Shown: piece after piece, positions 40,601 to 47,025 of the stretch
How the letters are laid out: the number at the start of each line of letters is the position of its first letter
Position numbering within the stretch: the stretch's first letter is position 1
Origin: Sipunculus nudus
Lineage: Eukaryota > Annelida > Sipuncula > Golfingiida > Sipunculidae
Direction: 5' to 3'
DNA: 64,000 nt
Assembly (NCBI GenBank): GCA_026874595.1
Contig: CM049320.1
Coordinates: 33,144,214 to 33,208,213 of the forward strand
Program-made: the position numbers and the translations under genes
The notes under the pieces: model-generated
Database searches by the model: none
Seen by the model: only the letters and a program-made list of their open reading frames with translations
Told to the model about the DNA's origin: nothing

Positions 40601-43224
40601 TCCACCCCCAAGCATCAAGTCAGGTACTTGCACATAGTCATTAATTATTTGTATAATGCACACTGATACATTTCAGCAGACAAAATGTTTTTGTGACATT
40701 TATAAAAATACAGGATAATCAAAAAGGTTCAAAAATATGATATGCATGCAATGATTACTTCTGTAACTAATTACTAATGTCTTCCCATCCCATATTTGTT
40801 CTTGAAATTTGAATTATTTCTACTAATTTCTCAGATAATTTTGAAAACTGGTGACATTGAAGTTCACCTCTCAGTATATTCTCATGAAATTTGATAATGA
40901 ATGTTTTCCATTAAAAATTCAGATGAGTTCAAAAACTGGTGATCTTGACCTTCATTTTGAAGGTCATATCTCCAGAATCCTACTATATTTGTGAAACTCG
41001 CAACTTTTGACATTTTTCATATATTTTAACTCCAAATTTTGTTTATATATATTATTGGAGCTAGTATACAGATTTCAAATGATTATATAAGATATATAAG
41101 ACAGGATAAGATTTAGGTTATAAAATACTATATTTAAATTAAATTGAATACTAATAGGGACATTAATCTATTTCACCACTTTGCATTAGGTGTAGACCAG
41201 CTTCTCCGGATCATTGCTTGCTTGCATGTTTGTTTGTACATAATGCATGCTTTATACACAGAATCTTAATATAAGCAAATCATTAATTGAGTGCTTCAGA
41301 GTTGTATGCTAAGGAATAAGTATTTAAGTCAAATGGTTAGTTTAGTCACCAGTACTTTTGAGTGTACCAAGTAGTAAAGTTAATATGATTTTGCTCTGAG
41401 CACCAGTATGTTAGTCAGGGTCATAATTAACTATATTAATTAATTGCATGAAATTGTAAAACCTTGCTTAACGACCACATTATTTCAGCGACCATCACAA
41501 AATAATGGTCACTTGTTCACAGTCCTGATTCTTTTGCTTTTACTTAGACTGGTTCTGTAACGACCTTAAAAATGTGACCACTTTATTGAGGTCCTGTTGG
41601 TTGTCGGAATTTTGAAGTTTCACTCTATACAAGCAAGAAAATATAGTTTATTCAGGAAATAATTTCTTTTTTACTCAGAGTGAGGTTGTCACGATCAAGT
41701 TCAGGCAGCAGTTTCAACAGCCTTGAAGGTCAGAACGTCATCCACAACTGTTCGCACGAGGATTCCGATACTGGCATGGAGAGCATGTCATCGGCAGAGA
41801 CGCCAAGTAACAACCGAACATCTCTCACCCACAGCTTCAGCGAAGATCAAGGGTTTCACAGCATTCCAGAACAAGAAGGTACGTAACCATGGTTACCAAG
41901 TTAGGGTTGCCATGGTTACCAACTGATGGTAAAAATTGTCTCCAGTTTTTGATTTTATAAAAAATATTGGTGACCTATATTCACTTTGTGTTGTTACAGA
42001 CTCTCTTTGTGGATTCAGAAATATAGCAGTTTCTGTTGTCATAAAATGTCTGTATAAACTGATTACAAAAAGCTCATATTAAACTCTTAATAAGAATACA
42101 TTTTCTGCCTGTATTTTTATGCATGTATATATGGAGGAATAAAAATACAAATTTCTCATTTTTTTTTCAGCAAACATCTATAGACTTGATATAAAAGCAT
42201 GTACACTAACTGTGATTGAAGACTCTAGGTTGACAAAACAAATTATTTTCTGTGTTTTTTTAATGCTATAGATATGACAAAAAAAGAATATGGTGGATTT
42301 GGTCACAAACACTTTCTAGAATGAAATGTTTGGTTACAACTGTATACATGATGCGAGTTTTTTTTACATTTATCATTAAACTGTAACTGTGACTGAGACA
42401 GCCTGTATTCTGTTGAAATATTACCATAAAGTCATTGAGACTTTGGCATGGGCATTTTGTCTGTTTTGGGGATCTTTAGCATCAAAATTTAATGCTGTAT
42501 ACTTCCTTCCCATTAATAATCTTTACTAGTTTAGAGAAAAAAACACATTTTTAGTCAAGTATTGTATCTAATTATGGTTCTAATATTGCAGAGTGGTTAC
42601 TGAAACAAGTTGAAGGGTTACGACAGGAGGTAGCTCGGTTAAAGTGTGAGAAGCTCGACTTGTTTAAGCAGTCAGTGGTAAGTGGTCTTGGTGATTGTTG
42701 TACTTCATAATTGGGTTTATTCATTTCAGACTTGAGATTAATTCTCAGGGGCATGTAATCCATGAAATGAAAAATTGCTTGGAAACCTTTGTTTAAATTT
42801 TTGTGTAAACATTCATTCCTCCCCCACAAATAAAGGACATCAGACATATTTTATTCATTAATCAGTGTTAATAAATATAATTATAAATTTAATATTGTCT
42901 TTGGCATTTTAATATATGAGTACTGTATTTATTACCAGAAATAACTTTATTTAGCGTAATCGTTCTGTAAATATGCATTTTTAGTAATATAAGTTGCATA
43001 TATAAGTACAGAAAATTCAATTTTTGCATGCATAATTATGTTATTGACTGGCATCACTAGTTTTAAACTAAAAATAAACTGCTTTGTTGTAGGCAAGTCA
43101 TAAGGAAATAAAAAGATTAAAAGATCGTGACAGACATCTAAGGGAGGAGTTAGCTACAGCCAATGAGGAGCTTTCAAAGCTACGGATGGTTGCCCTGGAG
43201 ATTAGCCCCGAGGCCACAGTTTGA
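9051..43224 (+). CDS. RAP1GAP: Rap1 GTPase-activating protein (Rap1GAP) with two GoLoco motifs, 20 exons, 766 aa
   Basis: This cytoplasmic or peripheral membrane protein switches off Rap1 by stimulating GTP hydrolysis; it couples heterotrimeric Gi/o signalling to Rap. Twenty exons join to 2301 nt with every junction in phase. Predicted layout: residues 1-39 unique; GoLoco 1 at 40-68 and GoLoco 2 at 69-96, with DQR triads at 58-60 and 86-88; dimerisation region about 115-260, including LGGYWVDNG and RRHFIGK; catalytic domain about 270-460 with [15 protein letters not shown] and RHIGND. N368 matches the catalytic asparagine of human Rap1GAP (Asn290). FFDSFKRAL at 502-510 is a family signature, and a serine-rich tail includes DTGMESMSS near 659-667. 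A coiled coil covers about 695-760. Similarity runs along nearly the whole of vertebrate RAP1GAP and RAP1GAP2, so this looks like their single pre-duplication counterpart. Joining both GoLoco exons in one transcript is an inference. Confidence 0.96.
10866..12807. repeat. AT microsatellites in introns 1 and 2
   Basis: Separate (AT)n tracts lie near 10866-10899 (continuing as imperfect AT to about 10970), 11330-11351 and 12774-12807. The sequence between them is intron, with exon 2 at 11503-11589. Between 11600 and 12240 intron 2 holds loosely repeated ACAGGTGTAATGATTACA-like phrases, which look like a degenerate minisatellite. Confidence 0.7.
11503..11589 (+). CDS. RAP1GAP: Rap1GAP exon 2: GoLoco motif 1
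   Basis: Codes residues 40-68. [12 protein letters not shown] followed by INDQRCDMP closely matches the GoLoco motif of human RAP1GAP ([14 protein letters not shown] type). The acidic-Gln-Arg triad D58-Q59-R60 is intact; in GoLoco-Galpha complexes the arginine reaches the nucleotide. The acceptor is TTTTTTAG and the donor GTAAAG. The exon is phase 0-0, so it can be skipped or included without changing frame. Confidence 0.95.
12732..12915 (+). promoter_or_regulatory. pair of DR1 nuclear-receptor-like sites in intron 2
   Basis: TGACCTTTGACCT occurs exactly at 12732-12744 and again at 12903-12915. Its reverse complement is the classic DR1 (AGGTCA-A-AGGTCA) bound by HNF4 and RXR dimers. Further half-sites lie between and after them. 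Function is unproven, and the motif is also common in mollusc repeats. Confidence 0.35.
14883..14984 (+). promoter_or_regulatory. ERR/SF1-like half-site cluster before GoLoco exon 3
   Basis: TGACCTTGA occurs at 14883-14891, 14956-14964 and 14976-14984, with several TTGACC or TTGACT variants between. The reverse complement TCAAGGTCA is an extended nuclear receptor half-site (ERR, SF1/FTZ-F1 type). The last copy ends about 26 bp before the exon 3 acceptor. It may equally be a degenerate minisatellite. Confidence 0.3.
15011..15094 (+). CDS. RAP1GAP: Rap1GAP exon 3: GoLoco motif 2
   Basis: Codes residues 69-96. [21 protein letters not shown] is a second GoLoco motif with an intact D86-Q87-R88 triad, clearly paralogous to exon 2 and of nearly the same length (84 against 87 nt). 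The acceptor is CATTGTAG and the donor GTGATC, weaker than most donors of the gene. Phase 0-0. Either it is spliced in tandem with exon 2 or the two are alternatives. Confidence 0.93.
15384..15421. repeat. (TA)n microsatellite, intron 3
   Basis: A run of about 18 TA units; a shorter TA tract is near 15267-15284. The rest of intron 3 (15422-16953) holds no exon I can support. A - strand open frame at 15942-15553 has no recognisable domain. Confidence 0.8.
16954..17004 (+). CDS. RAP1GAP: Rap1GAP exon 4 (51 nt)
   Basis: Codes residues 97-113, [17 protein letters not shown], linking the GoLoco region to the GAP fold. It sits where vertebrate proteins have a short PPPL...YIPYPSV linker. Acceptor CTTTCCAG, donor GTAAGT, both strong, phase 0-0. 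Sequence similarity is weak, so support comes from splice sites, phase and position. Confidence 0.82.
18340..18740 (+). repeat. degenerate GTCT-headed repeat, intron 4
   Basis: Begins with ATACCCTGCCAAGACAGG and a (GTCT)n tract near 18388-18409, and contains GTCAGAGGTCACCAAG, which also appears at about 47200 in the chimeric head of another repeat. It is probably a fragment of a dispersed element. The rest of intron 4 (17005-20444) is AT-rich and holds no supportable exon. Confidence 0.45.
19959..20277. repeat. TA/CA microsatellite interrupted by a MITE
   Basis: (TA)n from about 19959 to 20013 continues into (CA)n to 20033. After the MITE at 20034-20212 the TA repeat resumes to about 20277. 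The MITE therefore landed in, or seeded, a long TA tract. Confidence 0.8.
20034..20212 (+). mobile_element. Tigger/pogo-like MITE with internal duplication
   Basis: Terminal inverted repeats CAGTGAAACCTC (20088) and GAGGTTTCACTG (ending 20212), flanked on the right by TA, fit a small Tc1/mariner-superfamily (pogo/Tigger) MITE. The first ~44 bp of the element occur twice, starting at 20034 and 20088, separated by CA repeat. Replication slippage between the CA tracts is a likely cause. No coding capacity. Confidence 0.75.
20445..20633 (+). CDS. RAP1GAP: Rap1GAP exon 5: start of the GAP fold
   Basis: Codes residues 114-176. [19 protein letters not shown] matches the vertebrate GPYPQVILPQFGGYWIED stretch, and [19 protein letters not shown] matches YKLECKGEARAYRRHFLGK. 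This opens the N-terminal dimerisation part of the RapGAP structure. Acceptor ATTGACAG, donor GTAAGT, phase 0-0. Confidence 0.97.
20738..21086. repeat. 62-bp minisatellite with X-box-like motifs, intron 5
   Basis: A 14-nt motif of the form GYTGYCATAGYAAC recurs at 20738, 20800, 20862 and 20924, exactly 62 bp apart, and then at 20963, 21025 (weak) and 21073. Between them a GGGTATA..CTTGAT..TTACTGAT phrase repeats. The motif resembles the RFX X-box (GTTNCCATRGNAAC). Confidence 0.75.
21161..21330 (+). mobile_element. partial MITE G copy, intron 5
   Basis: Shares ATGGTTCTCAGGCACTT at its start and a TTTGCTAAACAGGTAAAAGC block with the complete copy at 53906-54172. The right inverted repeat is absent, so this copy is truncated or decayed. 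Confidence 0.6.
21438..21541 (+). CDS. RAP1GAP: Rap1GAP exon 6
   Basis: Codes residues 177-210 plus two bases of codon 211. [10 protein letters not shown] and HVRVVLR align with the KEHFNYYSLDT and RLLLRTK parts of vertebrate Rap1GAP. Polypyrimidine acceptor TTTTTTTTTCAG, donor GTAAGT. Ends in phase 2 and is completed by exon 7. Confidence 0.96.
22502..22577 (+). CDS. RAP1GAP: Rap1GAP exon 7
   Basis: Completes codon 211 (Arg) and codes through residue 236. [17 protein letters not shown] aligns with RTKCRTHHDVIPISCLTE of human Rap1GAP. Acceptor TGTTACAG, donor GTAAAT. It is followed by the 5-kb intron 7, which a family A transposon fills almost completely. Confidence 0.95.
22731..27265 (+). 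mobile_element. Family A element, copy 2 (subfamily A2), intron 7
   Basis: A 4.5-kb element with the family head hairpin at 22731 and the tail GATCAGCTGAGCGCCGTGACCCATAGGTCCCTTGTT. The head half matches copy 1 closely. The second half differs and instead matches the tails at 50235 and 54814, so two subfamilies share a head but not a tail. Inside are poly-C runs (24561-24580, 25108-25118, about 26256-26264) and a TC-rich microsatellite at 25687-25750. A module is repeated with offset ~680 bp. No coding capacity. Confidence 0.8.
27285..27600 (+). repeat. hairpin-headed dispersed repeat, intron 7
   Basis: Begins with an inverted repeat ATGTTTCCCC...GGGAGACAT around a short loop, followed by two diverged modules containing AACTTTTGAAC and CATGAAATTTGAAA. 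A relative without the head is present near 40800-41000. Probably a fragment of a mollusc-type non-autonomous element. Confidence 0.5.
27649..27702 (+). CDS. RAP1GAP: Rap1GAP exon 8 (54 nt)
   Basis: Codes residues 237-254, [28 protein letters not shown] matches the vertebrate DRFYPVLYPK. Acceptor TGTTTCAG, donor GTTTGA (weak), phase 0-0. Confidence 0.94.
28085..28168 (+). CDS. RAP1GAP: Rap1GAP exon 9
   Basis: Codes residues 255-282. [20 protein letters not shown] followed by QKYGQ matches [25 protein letters not shown] of vertebrates; the Pfam Rap_GAP catalytic region begins around KFG. Acceptor TTCTTGAAG, donor GTAAAA, phase 0-0. Confidence 0.97.
28606..30089 (+). mobile_element. Family B Helentron-like (HINE) element, intron 9
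   Basis: Begins GTATCCGCCAAAAC after TT, with an adjacent near-inverse AGTTTTGCGGATAC. A CCG microsatellite of about 12 units follows, then four 280-bp tandem monomers (GGGAACCGTTTGACCGATCC at 28861, 29141, 29421, 29701). Near the 3' end lie the inverted subterminal repeat TTTTGGCGGATAC, a 7-bp-stem hairpin GTAGTCG-CTTGT-CGACTAC, and CTAG followed by TT. This order matches non-autonomous Helentrons (HINE/DINE-1 type). It carries no protein-coding frame. Confidence 0.8.
28861..29950 (+). repeat. 280-bp satellite monomers inside family B, copy 1
   Basis: Four monomers begin at 28861, 29141, 29421 and 29701. Each contains two copies of the perfect palindrome GGTGGCGCCACC, spaced 149 and 131 bp (for example 28939 and 29088), so the monomer is itself a diverged dimer of ~140-bp halves. 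One palindrome (29499) carries a mutation. Confidence 0.85.
30296..30396 (+). CDS. RAP1GAP: Rap1GAP exon 10
   Basis: Codes residues 283-315 plus two bases. [11 protein letters not shown] followed by [16 protein letters not shown] matches the vertebrate EEELF...FLEFLGQKVKLQDFKG catalytic-domain stretch. Acceptor TTTTACAG, donor GTAAAT. Phase 2 into exon 11. Confidence 0.97.
30931..31060 (+). CDS. RAP1GAP: Rap1GAP exon 11
   Basis: Completes Gly316 and codes to residue 359. [20 protein letters not shown], then [20 protein letters not shown], are hallmark Rap_GAP segments. Acceptor TATTACAG, donor GTAGGG. Confidence 0.97.
31221..31632 (+). mobile_element. 5'-truncated CR1/L2-like LINE, reverse transcriptase C-terminus
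   Basis: Translating in the frame of GTG 31299 but starting upstream gives [20 protein letters not shown], then [47 protein letters not shown] and a stop at 31551. This is the typical C-terminal end of CR1/L2/RTE-related non-LTR reverse transcriptases. After the stop come GCGCTTTATAAATGAACTC and an (ATCAT)n tail, the usual 3' end of such elements. Only about 110 codons survive; the 5' portion is missing, so it is inactive. It sits in intron 11, in the sense of the host gene. Confidence 0.85.
32319..32474 (+). CDS. RAP1GAP: Rap1GAP exon 12: catalytic asparagine
   Basis: Codes residues 360-411. [20 protein letters not shown], then [18 protein letters not shown], is nearly identical to vertebrate Rap1GAP. 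N368 corresponds to human Asn290, the catalytic asparagine thumb that replaces the arginine finger of other GAPs, and H365 to His287. The enzyme should therefore be active. Acceptor TTTTTGCAG, donor GTAGAC, phase 0-0. Confidence 0.98.
32970..33041 (+). CDS. RAP1GAP: Rap1GAP exon 13
   Basis: Codes residues 412-435, [20 protein letters not shown] then IFKQ, matching [24 protein letters not shown] of human Rap1GAP. Acceptor ACATCACAG, donor GTAATA, phase 0-0. Confidence 0.98.
33673..33759 (+). CDS. RAP1GAP: Rap1GAP exon 14
   Basis: Codes residues 436-464. [20 protein letters not shown] then KADRFAKL closes the catalytic domain and matches vertebrate proteins residue for residue over most of its length. 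Acceptor AATAACAG, donor GTAAGT, phase 0-0. Confidence 0.98.
34175..34429 (+). CDS. RAP1GAP: Rap1GAP exon 15
   Basis: Codes residues 465-549. [16 protein letters not shown] continues the family helix (ERTRAALLETLYEEL in human), and [14 protein letters not shown] at about 500-513 matches the conserved GGFFESFKR box. The remainder is low-complexity and polar. Acceptor AACTTACAG, donor GTAAGT, phase 0-0. This is the longest exon of the gene. Confidence 0.97.
34851..34951 (+). CDS. RAP1GAP: Rap1GAP exon 16: Ser/Arg-rich tail
   Basis: Codes residues 550-582 plus two bases. [17 protein letters not shown] is rich in basic-directed kinase consensus (RXXS-like) sites, as in the regulatory tails of vertebrate Rap1GAP proteins. 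Acceptor TGTTTCAG, donor GTAAGT. Support is phase and splice quality more than similarity. Confidence 0.88.
35318..36783 (+). mobile_element. Family B Helentron-like (HINE) element nested in family A copy 3
   Basis: Same architecture as 28606-30089 and very similar in sequence, but with only about five CCG units. Four 280-bp monomers are marked at about 35555, 35835, 36115 and 36395. It ends with the inverted TTTTGGCGGATAC, the GTAGTCG/CGACTAC hairpin and CTAG before TT. Flanks CCTCATATTT and TTACCATAAAT join in the uninterrupted family A copy 2 as CCTCATATTTACCATAAAT. That fixes the boundaries and shows insertion at a TT dinucleotide with at most 2 bp duplicated. Confidence 0.85.
35555..36645 (+). 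repeat. 280-bp satellite monomers inside family B, copy 2
   Basis: Four monomers with exact 280-bp spacing, each a dimer containing two GGTGGCGCCACC palindromes. Order and private variants match copy 1, including the degraded palindrome in monomer 3 (about 36193). Whole elements were therefore copied, rather than the satellites amplified independently at each site. Confidence 0.85.
39112..40205. other. remainder of intron 16, no feature seen
   Basis: AT-rich intronic sequence with no supportable exon or recognised repeat. Confidence 0.4.
40206..40375 (+). mobile_element. Tigger/pogo-like MITE, intron 16
   Basis: CAGTAAAACT at the left and AGTTTTACTG at the right are perfect 10-bp inverted termini 170 bp apart, followed by TA. 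The interior contains AGTGACCACC and GGTGGTCA in inverted orientation. It is related in layout to 20034-20212 and 41455-41627. Confidence 0.7.
40489..40623 (+). CDS. RAP1GAP: Rap1GAP exon 17
   Basis: Codes residues 583-628 with split codons at both ends (phase 2 in, phase 2 out). Ser/Pro-rich: [20 protein letters not shown], then [13 protein letters not shown], giving several SP/TP sites for proline-directed kinases. Acceptor TATTTCAG, donor GTACTT. The vertebrate tail has comparable SP/TP-rich sequence (QKTPDSGHVSQE) but alignment is loose. Confidence 0.87.
41455..41627 (+). mobile_element. decayed Tigger/pogo-like MITE, intron 17
   Basis: GTAAAACCTTGCTTAACGACC at the left and a degenerate GAAGTTTCAC at the right, with internal GGTCACTTGTTCACAGTCC, which parallels ACCACTTATTCACAGTCCC of the MITE at 40206. 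Termini are imperfect, so this is an older copy. Confidence 0.55.
41679..41878 (+). CDS. RAP1GAP: Rap1GAP exon 18
   Basis: Codes residues 628-695 with split codons. [16 protein letters not shown] and [16 protein letters not shown] match the vertebrate SRSSSSASSFASVVEETEG and GEDTGLESVSSSGTP blocks. This is the most conserved part of the Rap1GAP tail and confirms that exons 16-18 belong to the gene. Acceptor TTACTCAG, donor GTACGT. Confidence 0.96.
41883..41919. promoter_or_regulatory. two X-box-like palindromes beside the exon 18 donor
   Basis: GTAACCATGGTTAC (41883-41896) is a perfect 14-bp palindrome starting four bases after the exon 18 donor GT begins. GTTGCCATGGTTAC (41906-41919) follows. 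Both fit the RFX-type X-box. They could instead be remnants of a minisatellite or affect splicing through structure. Confidence 0.4.
42592..42677 (+). CDS. RAP1GAP: Rap1GAP exon 19: coiled coil, first half
   Basis: Codes residues 695-723. [20 protein letters not shown] then KLDLFKQSV has hydrophobic residues in heptad positions and many charged residues. Acceptor ATATTGCAG, donor GTAAGT, phase 0 out. Confidence 0.93.
43093..43224 (+). CDS. RAP1GAP: Rap1GAP exon 20: coiled coil and stop
   Basis: Codes residues 724-766 and the TGA stop at 43222-43224. [20 protein letters not shown] then EELSKLRM continues the coiled coil, followed by a short tail ending EATV. Acceptor TTGTTGTAG. The C-terminal leucine zipper-like helix resembles the arrangement in SIPA1-family RapGAPs more than that of human RAP1GAP. 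Confidence 0.94.
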   Translation, partial: ASHKEIKRLKDRDRHLREELATANEELSKLRMVALEISPEATV

Positions 43225-43329
43225 GGAGAGCACCAAGTCGAGCAGATCTACCAAACCAGTGTAGCTCAGTAGTTCCAGGAGCTGCCACCAGGTGTCAGCT
43301 GGAAGGGTCACCCCTCACAAGAGAATCAG

Positions 43330-43610
43330 CCTAACTTGCAGAAGCAACCATTCTTTCTTTGAGGGGGTATCTTCCAGTGTCACCATCCTTCTGCCAGGAA
43401 GTGCTGCTGCAAACTGGATCATGTCACCCCTATGACAGAATGAGAGTTGCCCAAGGTCACAACCATTCTTTCCCTAAGGGGTTTTCATGTAGTATGACAG
43501 CCCCTGAGTCATTAAACTTTTCCAAAAGATATGACCATATTACCCCTATGATTGAATGAGCATCAACCAAGGTTTCACCCATTCTTTCTTATAGGGGCTC
43601 CAAGCATCCA
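43330..43610 (+). repeat. ~116-bp tandem repeat directly after the stop codon
   Basis: CCATTCTTTC-type phrases at 43348, 43463 and 43579 are spaced 115-116 bp apart. Each repeat also contains CACCCCTATGA or TACCCCTATGA followed by an AATGAG block. About 2.5 diverged copies. Confidence 0.65.
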
Positions 43611-46421
43611 GGGAACAGGGCATGAAGTGAGGGTGGGTTACCATTTATTAACATCCATTTGGATTCAACCACAATGAAAAAATGTTGCTATGAACTCCTG
43701 ACTCTACGAAAGTCACCATAACAACAAAATTAGATAATGTCGCTGTGGTAACTGCCTCTGGGGATGTAGCTCAGCAAAGCAGAATAGGATCAGTATCATC
43801 TCTCTAACTGCTGCAAAAGTAACACACACAACAAAATGTTCCAGCTGGTCATCTGAAGGAAGCCATGAAATCAACCCAAGCTGCATAAATCTGTTGTATC
43901 AGCACTGATTTCCCAATCCTCAAATCCAACAGGTTCAATCAAAAACTGGCAAAGGGAGCCACTTTCAAGGGGACTGACCAGAATATAGGGTCTGAAGTCA
44001 TATAAATATTCATGTCTCTATTGGGATGTGTTTTAAATACTTTTAATGTAATTTGGATTAAATAGACACAGGGCCAACTGGTGAGAATTTGAATTTGTGT
44101 ATGAGTTTGTCATTATGAGGTGCAGTGTACACTCCTTCCGAACATTATAAATTAATGTCTACTTATCCAGATATCAGTATATTTTGGTAACAAAGCATAA
44201 CAAGGCTGCCTCGTGGAACACTGGTCGATACATGTGTGTATATATCTTTATATGACATCTAACAGACATAACGCTACTGTGTATAGGATACCATTGTGAA
44301 CCGTTGGTCGCTTAAGTATGGTCCTCACAATACACTATGTAGTCTCCTTATAGCCTATCCTGCAGATTTAGATGAAGAGAGATAATTTTATAACTGTTAA
44401 TACCAAAAGGACTCCACTCAGGGAAACATGAGCACTAGCTGGTTTTATTCACGTACAGGATTGTTACACATCTTGGCACCCCCCTTTTAATAAAATGATC
44501 ATGGCCTATTCTTATATGTGGAAGAAACCATTCAAAGCCAAGGGGTGCCAACATTTCAGTAATTTTATATAAATGTATTTATAATGACAATATCTGCACT
44601 TTGTTATTTAAACAAATATGCGAGTGAATTTTTTGTGTTGGTAATATAAGTATTGGTCAACTTTAACTACAGCCATGAAGTCAAGAATTGACTTTGGTAT
44701 ATTGTATTTTAGAATATCTTCTTCTTATGCAAAGAACTTAACATGAGCTTGAAATTTAAACAATTTCTGCAAAAATTAGATTATTGTTCTTGAACATCTT
44801 GTGACTGGTTATTTCCTCATTTAATAATTTTTTTTTTTTTTGCTTTTATACATTTCATTTGATCAATCATTATATTCTCAAGATAGCTATGCCAGCTAAA
44901 CTTTTCAAATATGATGGGATCTTTCAATAAGTGTTTCTTAGATCTCAGACCCACATCAGTTAAAATGGCATTTGTATCTTGAGCATAAAATGTCTATCCA
45001 ATCACTTCCTGTGGTGATAAACCATATGAAATTTTATCTCCATCATTTCACCTTAGAAAGTTGAGAATTAAATCTTTTTACACCATATGAAATTTTATCT
45101 CGGTCATTTAAATTTCACCTTAGAAATTTGGGAATTAAACCTTTTTACACATTTTGCTTGGTATTCATAGTTTCATAAATTAGCACTTGTACCTTTAAAA
45201 GGTTGCCTGGGTAATTAATTTTCTGAAAATTAATCTTTTATAATGATCATGCATGTCAAGCTCATCTCTGGAAAATCAATTATTGTGCAATTTTAACTCA
45301 TATTTTTTTTACTATGGATTTAACTTAAAAATGTCAGTCTTATGTATTTTAAGACAAAAAATGCGTTGCCTTTTATTATTTGAATTTTAAAATTATATTT
45401 AAATTTTAAAAACATGGTAAAGAATTTTTAAATATATAATCTAACTTATTTTATACAAAATAGATGTGGAAAAAGTTATATTTTACTGAAAATGTAAATG
45501 CTTATATAACTTCATCAGAATTGACATAATTATGTCGTGTACTCAGTATTAGTACTACACATGCTCAAACTTATCAAAGCAGTAAATATAGTTTTATTTA
45601 TAATTTGCTTACAGAACTGGTTGTAGATGTTCCTTATGTGTTTTAGGACTACAAATATGATAACAGTGGTGATGCTTAGATGGCTACCGAAGTTTCGCCG
45701 GTCTACATTAATCTGGCCCAGAACGATGTATAATTTCAATAATTTGGTTTCTGTGAAAAGTATGGATACTATGGATTCAAGGCATGTTACTATGGATACC
45801 AAGGGTTACCATAGTGACAATAAGTGAAACAGTTTTCTCTGGTTACCTTGAAGAGTTTATATTTCTATTGTTGTCATTAGTTTTCTAGCCTGCTGTTAAA
45901 ATTCATGGCTTGTTACCAGTGGATATAGATTACATTACTATTTTTACAGGACTTCACATATTACCGAGATTACAATCATGATTTCCAGGTTATGAGAATG
46001 GTTTCCAGAGCATCGAAATTGTTATGGTTACCAGAGAATACTGAAAGCTTTACTGTGGTTACCAAATTATAGTTTGCATCACTATGGATACCAGGGTGTG
46101 CTGATTATGTAAAATGGCTGCCAAAGTTTACAGTTTCTGTTTGTGGTTACTATTTCATAGCTCTGTTGCTATGGTAACCAGAGTTAAGAGTTTTAGACAT
46201 CACACACTGCTTGGTTACAGATTATTATTTCACTGGAGGTTTATTGATCCTCGCATTTTACTAAACAATGGTGCTCTCCTGGTGGATTGTGGGATATGTT
46301 ATATAAAGGTTATTATAGTTCTGTTGTTTTAGCTTATGTACATATTACTTGTATTTATGTTCCTACCTGGACAACACTGTATGTATCTATGTATGTGCGG
46401 TATATATTATTACAGAGTGTA

Positions 46422-46427
46422 AATAAA
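46422..46427 (+). terminator. RAP1GAP: candidate distal polyadenylation signal of Rap1GAP
   Basis: AATAAA within AAATAAATAATTATT, followed within ~20 bp by a TTTGTTTTATT-rich stretch that could act as the downstream element. AT-rich background lowers certainty. Confidence 0.35.
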
Positions 46428-46440
46428 TAATTATTAATGA

Positions 46441-47025
46441 ACATTTGTTTTATTCATGGAATACTTGAAGTATGACAGTGGTTGTGAAAACAAAAATAAT
46501 AATAAATATAATAAAAATGTCTCCGCCCCCCCCCCCCCCCTTCTTTCTCTCACTCGGAAGTATTCTCTGTTGTAATCTTCTTTGATGAATAATGCAGGGA
46601 CATATTCATAACCAAAAGTTTGTCCAGAAAGATACATATTTAATTGGTTTTAATCTGTCCAAAATTTTCTGGGTTAAGTGGGGAGTGAATACAAAACCTT
46701 TAGTTATTTAAGATAGTTCAATTTTAACTGGCTGACAGTAAAGCAAGTGAAGCTTTTGAGCCTGTCTGTTTTAAAATTGTTATGTTATACATGCTGCAGT
46801 GAGCTGAGCTGTTTCAGATTTGTCTGAGACTGGTATCTCAGGAATGGCTGAAACTGTAAGTGCCAGACTTTATACATATTGATCATGATGTGACCACTGC
46901 TGGCAATTCCTGTGTTGATGCCATTTTGTAGAAGTTTCCATTTTCTCTAAGATAACTAAAAAAAATATTAACTCGCCAACTTTCATCATATATCAACATA
47001 TTAATTGTACCTTAAATTATGGTTT
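46441..47025. other. intergenic spacer, no gene seen
   Basis: Contains a 15-nt poly-C run (46526-46540) and otherwise unremarkable AT-rich sequence. Confidence 0.45.

Larger units (their letters stand above)
43225..46440 (+). other. RAP1GAP: presumed 3' untranslated region of Rap1GAP
   Basis: No further coding sequence was seen. AATAAA at 44489-44494 could end a short 3' UTR, and AATAAA at 46422-46427 a long one. The first part contains a ~116-bp tandem repeat. The far part (about 45760-46210) is dense in TATGGATACC/GGTTACC phrases, including GTTGCTATGGTAAC at 46165-46178. The true end cannot be determined from sequence alone. Confidence 0.5.
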
